NCBI GenBank assembly: GCA_965119665.1
Contig: OZ221974.1
Location: forward strand, 744,001 to 808,000
Length of the DNA: 64,000 bases
From: Dialister sp900541485
GTDB taxonomy: Bacteria > Bacillota > Negativicutes > Veillonellales > Dialisteraceae
Reading direction: 5' to 3'
This document shows positions 25,443 to 34,604 of this stretch, piece after piece. Within the stretch, counting starts at the first letter, position 1; each line of letters opens with the position of its first letter. A program made the position numbers and the translations under genes. Under the pieces are notes generated by a model. The model worked only from the letters and a program-made list of their open reading frames with translations. It did no database searches and was not told where the DNA came from.

Positions 25443-26156
25443 TTATACGAAAAACGCCGCCAAACGATTCATCTGTCCCGACATAAGGACTAATCCCATC
25501 AATAAAATCAAAAAACCGCCCGCTTTCTTCAAAAAAAGCATGTGCTTTTTCAAAGATACGGAATATTTCATAAAAAAGGACGAGCCTGCCGCCAATAAAA
25601 GAAACGGTATGGCCATTCCCGCCGTGTAAACCAGCATGAGAAATCCGCCGTACCAGGCAGAAACCCCTCCGGAAACCAGAATCGCCAGAACCGAGCCGAG
25701 CACGGGTCCCACACAAGGCGTCCAGGCAAAACTGAATGTCAAACCTAAAATAAAAGCCTCTGCCAATCCTCTTTTTCCGCTTCCGTGAAAATCCATTTTC
25801 TTTTCCTGCTGCAAAAAACGGATATTGATGATTTCCATTTGGTGCAAACCGAGAAAAATAACAATCGTTCCGAGGATATAAGGCGTGTAAGGATGATATA
25901 AAAAGCCCCCCAAGAAACCGGCGCCGAAACCGAGTGTAAAAAACACCATGGACAAACCGGCGATAAAAGCCAGTGTTTTCAAAATAGGATAGATGTATAT
26001 TTTGCTGTCCCGGTATGTAAAAACGACAGAGCCCGGCTGATCCATTAATTTCCCTATATAGACAGGTAACAAAGGAAATACGCAGGGCGAAAAGAAAGAT
26101 AAAATGCCGGCTGCAAAAACAGTTCCCATAAAGAAAAAGGAAAATCCGGTTTCCAT
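25443..26156 (-). CDS. ccdA: CcdA-like thiol-disulfide interchange membrane protein
   Basis: 237 residues, six or so transmembrane helices, with the redox cysteines in FFSPCVFPLLP (near residue 25) and TPCVGPVLGS (near 137), the pair used by CcdA/DsbD to carry electrons across the membrane. First gene of ccdA-tlpA-msrAB. Confidence 0.94.
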   Translation of the reverse strand: METGFSFFFMGTVFAAGILSFFSPCVFPLLPVYIGKLMDQPGSVVFTYRDSKIYIYPILKTLAFIAGLSMVFFTLGFGAGFLGGFLYHPYTPYILGTIVIFLGLHQMEIINIRFLQQEKKMDFHGSGKRGLAEAFILGLTFSFAWTPCVGPVLGSVLAILVSGGVSAWYGGFLMLVYTAGMAIPFLLLAAGSSFFMKYSVSLKKHMLFLKKAGGFLILLMGLVLMSGQMNRLAAFFV

Positions 26157-26358
26157 ATCGCACTCCTCTTTAATAAATCGAAAGACAACTATATCTAATA
26201 TTATCTATATGATATTTCAAAGCGCAAAAAAATACAAGTTTTTTATTATTCCGGAAACAGATGTCTTTGATTTCTTTTTTCCTTAATACCAGCTTCCCCC
26301 GCTCACGGGGACGGCTTACGTTCCCTTTTCCGTTCTTAGTGACAAGTATTTTTGCAAC
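26157..26358. other. Intergenic stretch with ccdA promoter region and a repeat-like segment
   Basis: Next to ccdA, a minus-strand TTGAAA-17-TAGATA pair could be its promoter, with a TAGATA-ATAT-TAGATA direct repeat. At 26288-26320 a CCCCG-CTCA-CGGGG hairpin followed by GACGGCTTACGTTC resembles segments in the 50.7-51.2 kb repeat region. Confidence 0.4.
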
Positions 26359-26386
26359 AAAAAACGCCCCCAAAAGGGAGCGTCTT
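26359..26386 (-). terminator. Terminator of tandem unit 1
   Basis: Minus strand ACGCTCCC-tttt-GGGGGCGT then TTTTTT. The same sequence closes all three tandem units. Confidence 0.85.
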
Positions 26387-26406
26387 TATTTTGTTTAAGC
26401 TTTCAA

Positions 26407-27531
26407 TCAGCCTCCGAACTGGGCAAGCATCGTTCCTGCTGCTACGGCAGTTCCGATAACTCCTGCTACGTTCGGGCCCATTGCCTGCATCAGCAGATAG
26501 TTGGACGGGTTGTCCTTCAAGCCTACTACCTGGGATACACGCGCTGCCATCGGTACGGCCGATACGCCGGCAGATCCGATGAGCGGGTTAATCTTGTTGC
26601 CTGATGCAATTCTCATAATCTGACCGAAAACTACACCGCCTGCTGTTCCTGCTGCGAATGCAATCAGGCCGAGGCAAATGATTTCAATGGTTTCGATACG
26701 TAAGAATTTATCACCCGACATGGTAAGACCTGTACCGGTTGCCAGGAAAATCGTAACAATGTTGCAGAGTGCATTCTGTGCCGTGTCGGACAGTCTTGCC
26801 GTTACTCCGGATACTTCGAAGAGGTTTCCGAGGCAGAGCATGCCCATCAGTGCTGCTACCGGCGGTAACAACAGGGATACGACGATAGCTACGACAATCG
26901 GGAATACAACCTTTTCAAAATGGCTGACCGGACGAAGGTTTACCATCTTAATCTTTCTGTGTTCTTTGGTAGTAAAGAGCTTCATAATCGGCGGCTGGAT
27001 CAAAGGTACCAGTGACATGTAGCTGTATGCTGCTACGGCAATAGCACCCAGAAGATGGGGAGCCAGTTTAGATGTCAGGTAAATTGCGGTCGGGCCGTCA
27101 GCACCGCCGATGATACCGATAGATGCAGCTTCCTGTACGTTGAAGCCGAGGATCATTGCACCTGCCAGTGCTACGAAGACGCCAATCTGGGCAGCTGCCC
27201 CGAGAAGCATGGTCTTCGGGTTTGCAATCAACGGGCCGAAGTCCGTCATCGCACCGACACCCATGAAAATGAGCGGCGGGAAAATTTCATATTTGATACC
27301 GAATCCGATAGCCATCATAACGCCCATGTCGGTTTCAAATCCCGTGTTCGGGAAGTTCGCCATGATACAACCGAAAGCAATCGGAAGCAAAAGCAAAGGT
27401 TCATATTCTTTTGCAATTGCCAAGTAAAGCAGGACTACGCCTACCAAAATCATTACACAGTTTTCCCAGGTCAGATTGGAAAATCCCGAATCTGTCCATA
27501 CGGAAACCAGTGCTCTCATAAAGCCATCCAT
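26407..27531 (-). CDS. Na+-transporting decarboxylase beta subunit, OadB/MmdB-like (unit 1)
   Basis: 374 residues, the length of MmdB/GcdB-type beta subunits. Key features: GGADGPTAIY (Asp145, the site equivalent to Klebsiella OadB D203), AAYSYMSLVPLIQPP (Tyr169/171), and NPLIGSAGVSAVPMAAR with Asn315, Gly319, Ser324 and Arg331 at the spacing of OadB N373/G377/S382/R389. All catalytic membrane residues are intact, so this is probably a functional Na+ pump subunit. It needs carboxybiotin from an alpha/biotin-carrier partner encoded elsewhere. Almost identical to the units 2 and 3 copies (I count about four residue changes per pair). Confidence 0.95.
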   Translation of the reverse strand: MDGFMRALVSVWTDSGFSNLTWENCVMILVGVVLLYLAIAKEYEPLLLLPIAFGCIMANFPNTGFETDMGVMMAIGFGIKYEIFPPLIFMGVGAMTDFGPLIANPKTMLLGAAAQIGVFVALAGAMILGFNVQEAASIGIIGGADGPTAIYLTSKLAPHLLGAIAVAAYSYMSLVPLIQPPIMKLFTTKEHRKIKMVNLRPVSHFEKVVFPIVVAIVVSLLLPPVAALMGMLCLGNLFEVSGVTARLSDTAQNALCNIVTIFLATGTGLTMSGDKFLRIETIEIICLGLIAFAAGTAGGVVFGQIMRIASGNKINPLIGSAGVSAVPMAARVSQVVGLKDNPSNYLLMQAMGPNVAGVIGTAVAAGTMLAQFGG

Positions 27532-27571
27532 ATTTGTACCTCCTATGTACAGAAATTGTATTCACCAATAA

Positions 27572-27697
27572 TTATTTCTTTTTCTTTGTCGGATCCACTA
27601 CGTGAATCAATTCGATGACAAAAGCCAAGAAAATAAGAACAGCGAACACAATAACCATGTTGGTGATACAAATAGAAAGTGGTCCCGGAGTTTCCAT
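27572..27697 (-). CDS. 41-residue single-span peptide (unit 1), gamma/epsilon-like
   Basis: METPGPLSICITNMVIVFAV, then LIFLAFVIELIHVVDPTKKKK. One helix (about residues 9-33) and a lysine tail; AGGTGG ribosome site. It sits between the anion transporter and the beta subunit in all three units with only a few changes, which supports real coding. Plausible assembly subunit for the beta subunit (compare OadG, MmdE), but far smaller than OadG and without its histidine-rich zinc tail. Confidence 0.75.
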   Translation of the reverse strand: METPGPLSICITNMVIVFAVLIFLAFVIELIHVVDPTKKKK

Positions 27698-27837
27698 GAA
27701 TATAAGCCACCTTTCAATAATTTGCCCCAAAGCAAATGATTACAATAAAAAATCTTATAAATAAATGACCGCTCTCCCCCGTCCCGAGACGGGAGAGAAC
27801 CGATCATTTATCAAATGTACCTTACTCTTCTGCCGAA

Positions 27838-29127
27838 TCAGAATGGCCAGAAAATCGGGATAATGATAACGCACGCTACCCAGGAAATCAGGCACATCGG
27901 AACGCCGACTTTGACATAGTCATTGAAGGAGAATCCGCCAGGTCCGAGTACGAGGGTGTTCGGAGGTGTTGCCATTGGTGTAGCAAATGCCATCGATGCT
28001 GCAATACCGAGTGCCATCAGTACCGGTTTCGGATCGCATCCGATTGTCTGGGCAATGGAAATACCGATTGGTGCAAGCAGTGCTGCAGAAGCGGTATTGG
28101 ACATGAACTGAGTCAGTACGTTAGAAATCAGGAATAATACAGCTGTCAGGAGGTACGGATTCGGATTTGCACCCATAGCTCCTACAACGGTGTCGGCAAT
28201 CAATTTACCTGCACCGGTTTTATCCATAGCGGTTGCTACGGAAAGCATGCCGGCGAAGAGGAAAATCGTTACCCAGTCAATACCTGCATATGCTTCTTTT
28301 TCTTTCAGGCAGCCTGTGATGACGCAGAGGATTGCGCCTGTAACAGCTGCGGTGTGAAGCGGAAGATTCTTAAGGCCGAGTGCCATGCAGACAACAACAC
28401 CGATAAGAATGAGTCCGGAAATCCACATTTTGCTCTTGCTCTTCGGAGCATCATCTCCGCCTGCCCCTGCTTCTTCAGCAGCTGCTTTGACAGCTTCTTC
28501 ATCCATTTCACCGGCTTCGTTTTTCGGAAGGAAATGGCGGCCGACGAAAAGGGTATATACCAAAATGATGATAGAAAGCGGAATACCGATGAATGCGAAT
28601 TCGAAGAATCCGAAGGTCGGAAGTCCTGCAGCTGCCAGTGCACCGGTTACGATAACGTTCGGTGGTGTACCGATCATCGTGATGGTACCGCCTACGTTAG
28701 CTGCGATAGCCAGCGGCATCAGCTGACGGGAAGGAGCAATTTTTGCAGCCTGGCAGATACCGATGATAACCGGCATCAGGCAGGCAACGGTTCCCGTATT
28801 AGAAGATACGGAAGACAAAATGATGGTAACAAGCATGATAGCGCCCATCAGCGGAATTTCATTGGTTCCTGCTTTTTTTACTACCCATAAGCCGATGGCC
28901 TGAGCCAGACCGGTCTTAAACATAGCGGCGCCGATAACGAACATACCACCGAAAAGTACGACGGTGGAGTTGGATAACCCGGCATAAACCTGTTTAGACG
29001 GGAGTACACCGAGGATACCTAATGCTGTACAAGCTGCCATAGCGGTAACTGCCAGCGGAATCAATTCTGTAACAAACAAGAATGCTGCTACAGCAAGGAC
29101 ACACAGCGTGATTATAGCTGGATCCAT
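27838..29127 (-). CDS. DASS-family (SLC13-like) anion transporter (unit 1)
   Basis: 429 residues from the ATG at 29127 (MDPAIITLCV), which has AAGGAAGGTG upstream; a GTG three codons earlier overlaps that ribosome site. Two Ser-Asn-Thr hairpin motifs, SSNTGTV (109-111) and MSNTASA (343-345), plus two TPPN motifs mark a divalent anion:Na+ symporter fold (VcINDY type). A charged cytoplasmic loop near 220-245 (EAGEMDEEAVKAAAEEAG) is the most variable part among copies. Likely imports a dicarboxylate or related acid, feeding or draining the decarboxylase; substrate not determinable. Confidence 0.93.
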   Translation of the reverse strand: MDPAIITLCVLAVAAFLFVTELIPLAVTAMAACTALGILGVLPSKQVYAGLSNSTVVLFGGMFVIGAAMFKTGLAQAIGLWVVKKAGTNEIPLMGAIMLVTIILSSVSSNTGTVACLMPVIIGICQAAKIAPSRQLMPLAIAANVGGTITMIGTPPNVIVTGALAAAGLPTFGFFEFAFIGIPLSIIILVYTLFVGRHFLPKNEAGEMDEEAVKAAAEEAGAGGDDAPKSKSKMWISGLILIGVVVCMALGLKNLPLHTAAVTGAILCVITGCLKEKEAYAGIDWVTIFLFAGMLSVATAMDKTGAGKLIADTVVGAMGANPNPYLLTAVLFLISNVLTQFMSNTASAALLAPIGISIAQTIGCDPKPVLMALGIAASMAFATPMATPPNTLVLGPGGFSFNDYVKVGVPMCLISWVACVIIIPIFWPF

Positions 29128-29751
29128 AAGGTTCACCTTCCTTTTATGTTTTCCTGCCGGCAGATTTCATCACGGTGCCTGATAGAATGAGACCGGCAAG
29201 TCTTTCCGGAAGTGTGGAATTCATAGGTAATTAATTAAGATAAAAATGCTGTTTTCATCCTGAATCCTTTGATCCGGAAAACACAATATCCCCTTTTACT
29301 TCTCATGGCCTCCTTTCTTGACAGCTCCGGGAAGAGCTCACATTTACAGGCTCCCGGTAACCGGAAACCCATAAGCACCTGAATTCATTCTAACGACTGT
29401 TTTTACGTTTTTCAATAGTGCCTAAATCAATTATCGTATACTATCTAATTTTTTATTCCGTTTTTATTCTTGGAGAAAATTATATTTCTCTGTTTTGACA
29501 TAACAAATGGGAATCAAATGCATTTAGTTTAATTGCAAATGCTTATCATTTATTATTTTTCATGTTTCAATTTATCATTTAAAATCACGCCTTATATACA
29601 TAGTACACTATGTATATATTTTTTTACATTTGCATTTTAATTTTTATTCAAACTATTTAAAAGCACAATAAACTTATTCTTTATCGTCAACCTAAATATA
29701 CAACAAAAGATTTTTTTGATAGGCAAATATAAATTAAAGTTATATCCATAC
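29128..29751. promoter_or_regulatory. Upstream region of unit 1 with palindrome
   Basis: No gene. It contains the unit 1 leader, with an AAAACAGCATTTTT segment also found in units 2 and 3. At 29595-29616 there is a perfect inverted repeat, TATACATAG-TACA-CTATGTATA (core CATAG-N4-CTATG), about 470 nt before the transporter start. A GC-rich inverted stretch around 29320-29370 (GCTCCGGGAAGAGC, CCCGGTAACCGG) could form RNA structure. Otherwise very AT-rich. Confidence 0.55.
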
Positions 29752-29780
29752 AAAAAACGCCCCCAAAAGGGAGCGTCTTT
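29752..29780 (-). terminator. Terminator of tandem unit 2
   Basis: Identical to the unit 1 and unit 3 terminators; ACGCTCCC / GGGGGCGT stem and T run on the minus strand. Confidence 0.85.
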
Positions 29781-29799
29781 ATTTTGTTTAAGCTTTCAA

Positions 29800-30924
29800 T
29801 CAGCCTCCGAACTGGGCAAGCATCGTTCCTGCTGCTACGGCAGTTCCGATAACTCCTGCTACGTTCGGGCCCATTGCCTGCATCAGCAGATAGTTGGACG
29901 GGTTGTCCTTCAAGCCTACTACCTGGGATACACGCGCTGCCATCGGTACGGCAGATACGCCGGCGGATCCGATGAGCGGGTTGATCTTGTTGCCTGATGC
30001 AATTCTCATAATCTGGCCAAAGAGTACGCCGCCTGCTGTTCCTGCTGCGAATGCAATCAGGCCGAGGCAGATGATTTCGATGGTTTCCAGTCTTAAGAAT
30101 TTATCACCCGACATGGTAAGACCTGTACCGGTTGCCAGGAAAATCGTAACAATGTTGCAAAGTGCATTCTGTGCCGTGTCGGACAGTCTTGCCGTTACTC
30201 CGGATACTTCGAAGAGGTTTCCGAGGCAGAGCATGCCCATCAGTGCTGCTACCGGCGGTAACAACAGGGATACGACAATAGCTACGACGATCGGGAATAC
30301 AACCTTTTCAAAATGGCTGACCGGACGAAGGTTTACCATCTTAATCTTTCTGTGTTCTTTGGTGGTAAAGAGCTTCATAATCGGCGGCTGGATCAAAGGT
30401 ACCAGTGACATGTAGCTGTATGCTGCTACGGCGATAGCACCCAGAAGATGGGGAGCCAGTTTAGATGTCAGGTAAATTGCGGTCGGGCCGTCAGCACCGC
30501 CGATGATGCCGATGGAGGATGCTTCCTGTACGTTGAAGCCGAGAAGCATAGCACCTGCCAGTGCTACGAAGACGCCAATCTGGGCAGCTGCCCCGAGAAG
30601 CATGGTCTTCGGGTTTGCAATCAATGGACCGAAGTCCGTCATCGCTCCGACACCCATGAAAATGAGCGGCGGGAAAATTTCATATTTGATACCGAATCCG
30701 ATAGCCATCATAACGCCCATGTCGGTTTCAAATCCCGTATTCGGGAAGTTCGCCATGATACAACCGAAAGCAATCGGAAGCAAAAGCAAAGGTTCATATT
30801 CTTTTGCAATTGCCAAGTAAAGCAGGACTACGCCTACTAAAATCATTACACAGTTTTCCCAGGTCAGATTGGAAAATCCCGAATCTGTCCATACGGAAAC
30901 CAGTGCTCTCATAAAGCCATCCAT
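29800..30924 (-). CDS. Na+-transporting decarboxylase beta subunit, OadB/MmdB-like (unit 2)
   Basis: 374 residues. It differs from unit 1 at residues 127 (Ile to Leu) and 136 (Ala to Ser) and at two conservative sites near the FLRLETIEI and GGVLFGQ segments. Asp145, Tyr169/171, Asn315, Gly319, Ser324 and Arg331 are all kept. The downstream sequence through the terminator is identical to the other copies, so this part was recently duplicated or homogenised. Confidence 0.95.
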   Translation of the reverse strand: MDGFMRALVSVWTDSGFSNLTWENCVMILVGVVLLYLAIAKEYEPLLLLPIAFGCIMANFPNTGFETDMGVMMAIGFGIKYEIFPPLIFMGVGAMTDFGPLIANPKTMLLGAAAQIGVFVALAGAMLLGFNVQEASSIGIIGGADGPTAIYLTSKLAPHLLGAIAVAAYSYMSLVPLIQPPIMKLFTTKEHRKIKMVNLRPVSHFEKVVFPIVVAIVVSLLLPPVAALMGMLCLGNLFEVSGVTARLSDTAQNALCNIVTIFLATGTGLTMSGDKFLRLETIEIICLGLIAFAAGTAGGVLFGQIMRIASGNKINPLIGSAGVSAVPMAARVSQVVGLKDNPSNYLLMQAMGPNVAGVIGTAVAAGTMLAQFGG

Positions 30925-30964
30925 ATTTGTACCTCCTATGTACAGAAATTGTATTTACCAATAA

Positions 30965-31090
30965 TTATTTCTTTTTCTTTGTCGGATCCACTACGTGAAT
31001 CAATTCGATGACAAAAGCCAAGAAAATAAGAACAGCAAACACAATAACCATATTAGTGAGACAAATAGAAAGTGGGCCTGGAGTTTCCAT
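30965..31090 (-). CDS. 41-residue single-span peptide (unit 2)
   Basis: Same as unit 1 except Ile11 to Leu: METPGPLSICLTNMV, one helix and a KKKK tail. Ribosome site AGGTGG. Lies 40 nt upstream of the beta-subunit gene. Confidence 0.75.
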   Translation of the reverse strand: METPGPLSICLTNMVIVFAVLIFLAFVIELIHVVDPTKKKK

Positions 31091-31176
31091 GAATACAATC
31101 CACCTTTCAAAATTTGTTAACCCGCCGCCCCATTTCTTATGAAACGGGGCTACCGGGTAAATGATCTTCCGTCAAA

Positions 31177-32466
31177 TCAGAACGGCCAGAAAATCGGGAT
31201 AATGATAACGCACGCTACCCAGGAAATCAGGCACATCGGAACGCCGACTTTGACATAGTCATTGAAGGAGAATCCGCCAGGTCCGAGTACGAGGGTGTTC
31301 GGAGGTGTTGCCATCGGTGTAGCAAATGCCATCGATGCTGCAATACCGAGTGCCATCAGTACCGGTTTCGGATCGCATCCGATTGTCTGGGCAATGGAAA
31401 TACCGATCGGTGCAAGCAGTGCTGCAGATGCGGTATTGGACATGAACTGAGTCAGTACGTTAGAAATCAGGAATAATACAGCTGTCAGAACGTAGGGGTT
31501 CGGATTTGCACCCATAGTTCCTACAACGGTGTCGGCAATCAATTTACCTGCACCGGTTTTATCCATAGCGGTTGCTACGGAAAGCATGCCGGCGAAGAGG
31601 AAAATTGTTACCCAGTCAATACCTGCATATGCTTCTTTTTCTTTCAGGCAGCCTGTGATGACGCAGAGGATTGCGCCTGTAACAGCTGCGGTGTGAAGCG
31701 GAAGATTCTTAAGGCCGAGTGCCATGCAAGCTACAACGCCCAAAAGAATGAGTCCGGAAATCCACATTTTGCTCTTGCTCTTCGGAGCTCCGTCATTGGT
31801 AGCACCTGCTTCTTCAGCAGCAGCTTTGACAGCTTCTTCATCCATAGCACCGGCTGCTTTATCAGGAATGAAATGACGGCCGATAAAAAGAGTATATACC
31901 AAAATGATGATAGAAAGCGGAATACCGATGAATGCGAATTCGAAGAATCCGAAGGTCGGAAGTCCTGCAGCTGCCAGTGCACCGGTTACGATAACGTTCG
32001 GTGGTGTACCAATCATCGTGATGGTACCGCCTACGTTAGCTGCGATAGCCAGCGGCATCAGTTCCTTAGAAGGAGCAATTTTTGCAGCCTGGCAGATACC
32101 GATGATAACCGGCATCAAGCAGGCAACGGTTCCCGTATTGGAAGATACGGAAGACAAAATGATGGTAACAAGCATGATAGCGCCCATCAGCGGAATTTCA
32201 TTGGTTCCTGCTTTTTTTACTACCCATAAGCCGATTGCTTCAGCAAGACCGGTCTTAAACATAGCGGCGCCGATAACGAACATACCACCGAAAAGTACGA
32301 CGGTGGAGTTGGATAAGCCGGCATAAACCTGTTTAGACGGGAGTACACCGAGGATACCTAATGCTGTACAAGCTGCCATAGCGGTAACTGCCAGCGGAAT
32401 CAGTTCTGTAACAAACAAGAATGCTGCTACAGCAAGGACACACAGCGTAATCAGAGCTGGATCCAT
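31177..32466 (-). CDS. DASS-family (SLC13-like) anion transporter (unit 2)
   Basis: 429 residues from MDPALITLCV. Both SNT motifs and both TPPN motifs are intact. Very close to unit 1; most changes fall in the cytoplasmic loop (RHFIPDKAAGAMDEEAVK against RHFLPKNEAGEMDEEAVK) and nearby. AAGGAAGGTG ribosome site as in unit 1. Same predicted role: Na+-coupled uptake or exchange of a di- or monocarboxylate. Confidence 0.93.
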   Translation of the reverse strand: MDPALITLCVLAVAAFLFVTELIPLAVTAMAACTALGILGVLPSKQVYAGLSNSTVVLFGGMFVIGAAMFKTGLAEAIGLWVVKKAGTNEIPLMGAIMLVTIILSSVSSNTGTVACLMPVIIGICQAAKIAPSKELMPLAIAANVGGTITMIGTPPNVIVTGALAAAGLPTFGFFEFAFIGIPLSIIILVYTLFIGRHFIPDKAAGAMDEEAVKAAAEEAGATNDGAPKSKSKMWISGLILLGVVACMALGLKNLPLHTAAVTGAILCVITGCLKEKEAYAGIDWVTIFLFAGMLSVATAMDKTGAGKLIADTVVGTMGANPNPYVLTAVLFLISNVLTQFMSNTASAALLAPIGISIAQTIGCDPKPVLMALGIAASMAFATPMATPPNTLVLGPGGFSFNDYVKVGVPMCLISWVACVIIIPIFWPF

Positions 32467-33161
32467 AATGTTCACCTTCCTTTTAATGTTCGTGAATTCT
32501 CTTACGGGTCAAAAGAAAACACAATGTTTCGGAAAGTAATCAATTCATAATTTTTAGTAATAAATATAAAATAGCTGTTTCCCTTATGAATTTTTTCTTC
32601 CCGGAAACCAGTATCCCTCCGTTTGATTGCCTCCTTTCTTTTGCTCCGGGTCAGAGCCTTTGTATTCCCGTTGCTTATTATTATTGGTATAAGCATCCAA
32701 TGCTATAATAGCCAATTTTTTTCAAATTTTCAATAATTCGGCCGTTTTTCCATCTTATACGGCGTTTTATTATACATAGTATTCTATGTTCTTATTTAAT
32801 CTCCGTTTTCCTCTCTTTTGCATAGCATGCTATGTATTTATATTATCAATTACACTTTCGATAGAAGCATTTTGAAGCACACGGCTTCTATTATATCGAA
32901 AATGGTCTATGTTGTTTTTCCTGATACAAATGAGAATTTCAAATCTGTCTGTCCTCTCCCGTCCGTCTTATGAAATGATTAAATTGTGATTATAATAAAA
33001 TTTACTTTTACTATCTTATAGAAATTTTGAATGGGATTTTATTCTCTTTGATTCTCTTTTTATCTTTCTTTTTCTGTGTTTATCTCTTTATTTATTTTCC
33101 GCCTTCTTTTTGAAAACGATTCCCTGAAAATTGCCGTTATATATTGCCATGATTTCCATAC
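32467..33161. promoter_or_regulatory. Upstream region of unit 2 with paired palindromes
   Basis: No gene. Two perfect CATAG-N4-CTATG palindromes: CATAG-TATT-CTATG at 32775-32788 and CATAG-CATG-CTATG at 32821-32834, their starts 46 bp apart and about 310-360 nt before the transporter. A leader segment (GGGAAACAGCTATTTT near 32562-32585) is shared with units 1 and 3. The distal part (32900-33160) is AT-rich with no recognisable feature. Confidence 0.6.
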
Positions 33162-33190
33162 AAAAAACGCCCCCAAAAGGGAGCGTCTTT
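33162..33190 (-). terminator. Terminator of tandem unit 3
   Basis: Identical to the terminators of units 1 and 2. Confidence 0.85.
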
Positions 33191-33209
33191 ATTTTGTTTA
33201 AGCTTTCAA

Positions 33210-34334
33210 TCAGCCTCCGAACTGGGCAAGCATCGTTCCTGCTGCTACGGCAGTTCCGATAACTCCTGCTACGTTCGGGCCCATTGCCTGCATCAGCAGA
33301 TAGTTGGACGGGTTGTCCTTCAAGCCTACTACCTGGGATACACGCGCTGCCATCGGTACGGCCGATACGCCGGCAGATCCGATGAGCGGGTTAATCTTGT
33401 TGCCTGATGCAATTCTCATAATCTGGCCAAAGAGTACGCCGCCTGCTGTTCCTGCTGCGAATGCAAAGAGACCGAGGCAGATAATCATGATGGTTTCCAG
33501 TCTTAAGAATTTATCACCCGACATGGTAAGACCTGTACCGGTTGCCAGGAAAATCGTAACAATGTTGCAGAGTGCATTCTGTGCCGTGTCGGACAGTCTT
33601 GCCGTTACTCCGGATACTTCGAAGAGGTTTCCGAGGCAGAGCATGCCCATCAGTGCTGCTACCGGCGGTAACAACAGGGATACGACAATAGCTACGACGA
33701 TCGGGAATACAACCTTTTCAAAATGGCTGACCGGACGAAGGTTTACCATCTTAATCTTTCTGTGTTCTTTGGTGGTAAAGAGCTTCATAATCGGCGGCTG
33801 GATCAAAGGTACCAGTGACATGTAGCTGTATGCTGCTACGGCGATAGCACCCAGAAGATGGGGAGCCAGTTTAGATGTCAGGTAAATTGCGGTCGGGCCG
33901 TCAGCACCGCCGATGATACCGATAGCGGATGCTTCCTGTACGTTAAAGCCGAGCATCATAGCACCTGCCAGTGCTACGAAGACGCCAATCTGGGCAGCTG
34001 CCCCGAGAAGCATGGTCTTCGGGTTTGCAATCAATGGACCGAAGTCCGTCATCGCACCGACACCCATGAAAATGAGCGGCGGGAAAATTTCATATTTGAT
34101 ACCGAATCCGATAGCCATCATAACGCCCATGTCGGTTTCAAATCCCGTGTTCGGGAAGTTCGCCATGATACAACCGAAAGCAATCGGGAGCAAAAGCAAA
34201 GGTTCATATTCTTTTGCAATTGCCAAGTAAAGCAGGACTACGCCTACCAAAATCATTACACAGTTTTCCCAGGTCAGATTGGAAAATCCCGAATCTGTCC
34301 ATACGGAAACCAGTGCTCTCATAAATCCATCCAT
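33210..34334 (-). CDS. Na+-transporting decarboxylase beta subunit, OadB/MmdB-like (unit 3)
   Basis: 374 residues. It differs from unit 2 at about four positions (Leu127 to Met, Ser137 to Ala, and ETIMIICLGLF against ETIEIICLGLI). All ion-path residues are conserved. The beta subunits are nearly invariant, whereas the unit 3 transporter and leader have clearly diverged, which suggests gene conversion or selection acting on this part of the unit. Confidence 0.95.
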   Translation of the reverse strand: MDGFMRALVSVWTDSGFSNLTWENCVMILVGVVLLYLAIAKEYEPLLLLPIAFGCIMANFPNTGFETDMGVMMAIGFGIKYEIFPPLIFMGVGAMTDFGPLIANPKTMLLGAAAQIGVFVALAGAMMLGFNVQEASAIGIIGGADGPTAIYLTSKLAPHLLGAIAVAAYSYMSLVPLIQPPIMKLFTTKEHRKIKMVNLRPVSHFEKVVFPIVVAIVVSLLLPPVAALMGMLCLGNLFEVSGVTARLSDTAQNALCNIVTIFLATGTGLTMSGDKFLRLETIMIICLGLFAFAAGTAGGVLFGQIMRIASGNKINPLIGSAGVSAVPMAARVSQVVGLKDNPSNYLLMQAMGPNVAGVIGTAVAAGTMLAQFGG

Positions 34335-34381
34335 TTATTTACCTCCTGATATTCGCATATTGTATAAGGAAATTAAATTCA

Positions 34382-34507
34382 TTATTTCTTTTTCTTTGTC
34401 GGATCCACTATGTGAATCAATTCGATGACACAGGCTAAGAAAATGAGAACTCCAAATACGATCACCATATTGGTGAGGCAAATAGAAATTGGGCCTGGAG
34501 TTTCCAT
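34382..34507 (-). CDS. 41-residue single-span peptide (unit 3)
   Basis: METPGPISICLTNMVIVFGV, then LIFLACVIELIHIVDPTKKKK. Five substitutions against unit 1, all conservative for a membrane helix, with the length and KKKK tail kept, the pattern expected of a selected protein. Confidence 0.75.
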   Translation of the reverse strand: METPGPISICLTNMVIVFGVLIFLACVIELIHIVDPTKKKK

Positions 34508-34604
34508 AAATACATTCCACCTTTCATAAATAATTCATCTGACTTATATCAGTAAAGCGTCTTCTGTCAGACCAAGAAGACATTTTTTCATACCGCTCTC
34601 CGGA

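Noticed and set aside
28354..28890. Plus-strand frame of 178 codons, repeated at 31693 and partly at 35121
   Set aside because: Recurrence only mirrors the repeated transporter gene on the other strand; composition (rich in Cys, His, Asn, Asp) is that of a shadow frame.
29800..30924. Frequent plus-strand frames antisense to the beta-subunit copies
   Set aside because: They repeat in all three units because the sense gene does; no ribosome sites and no family likeness.
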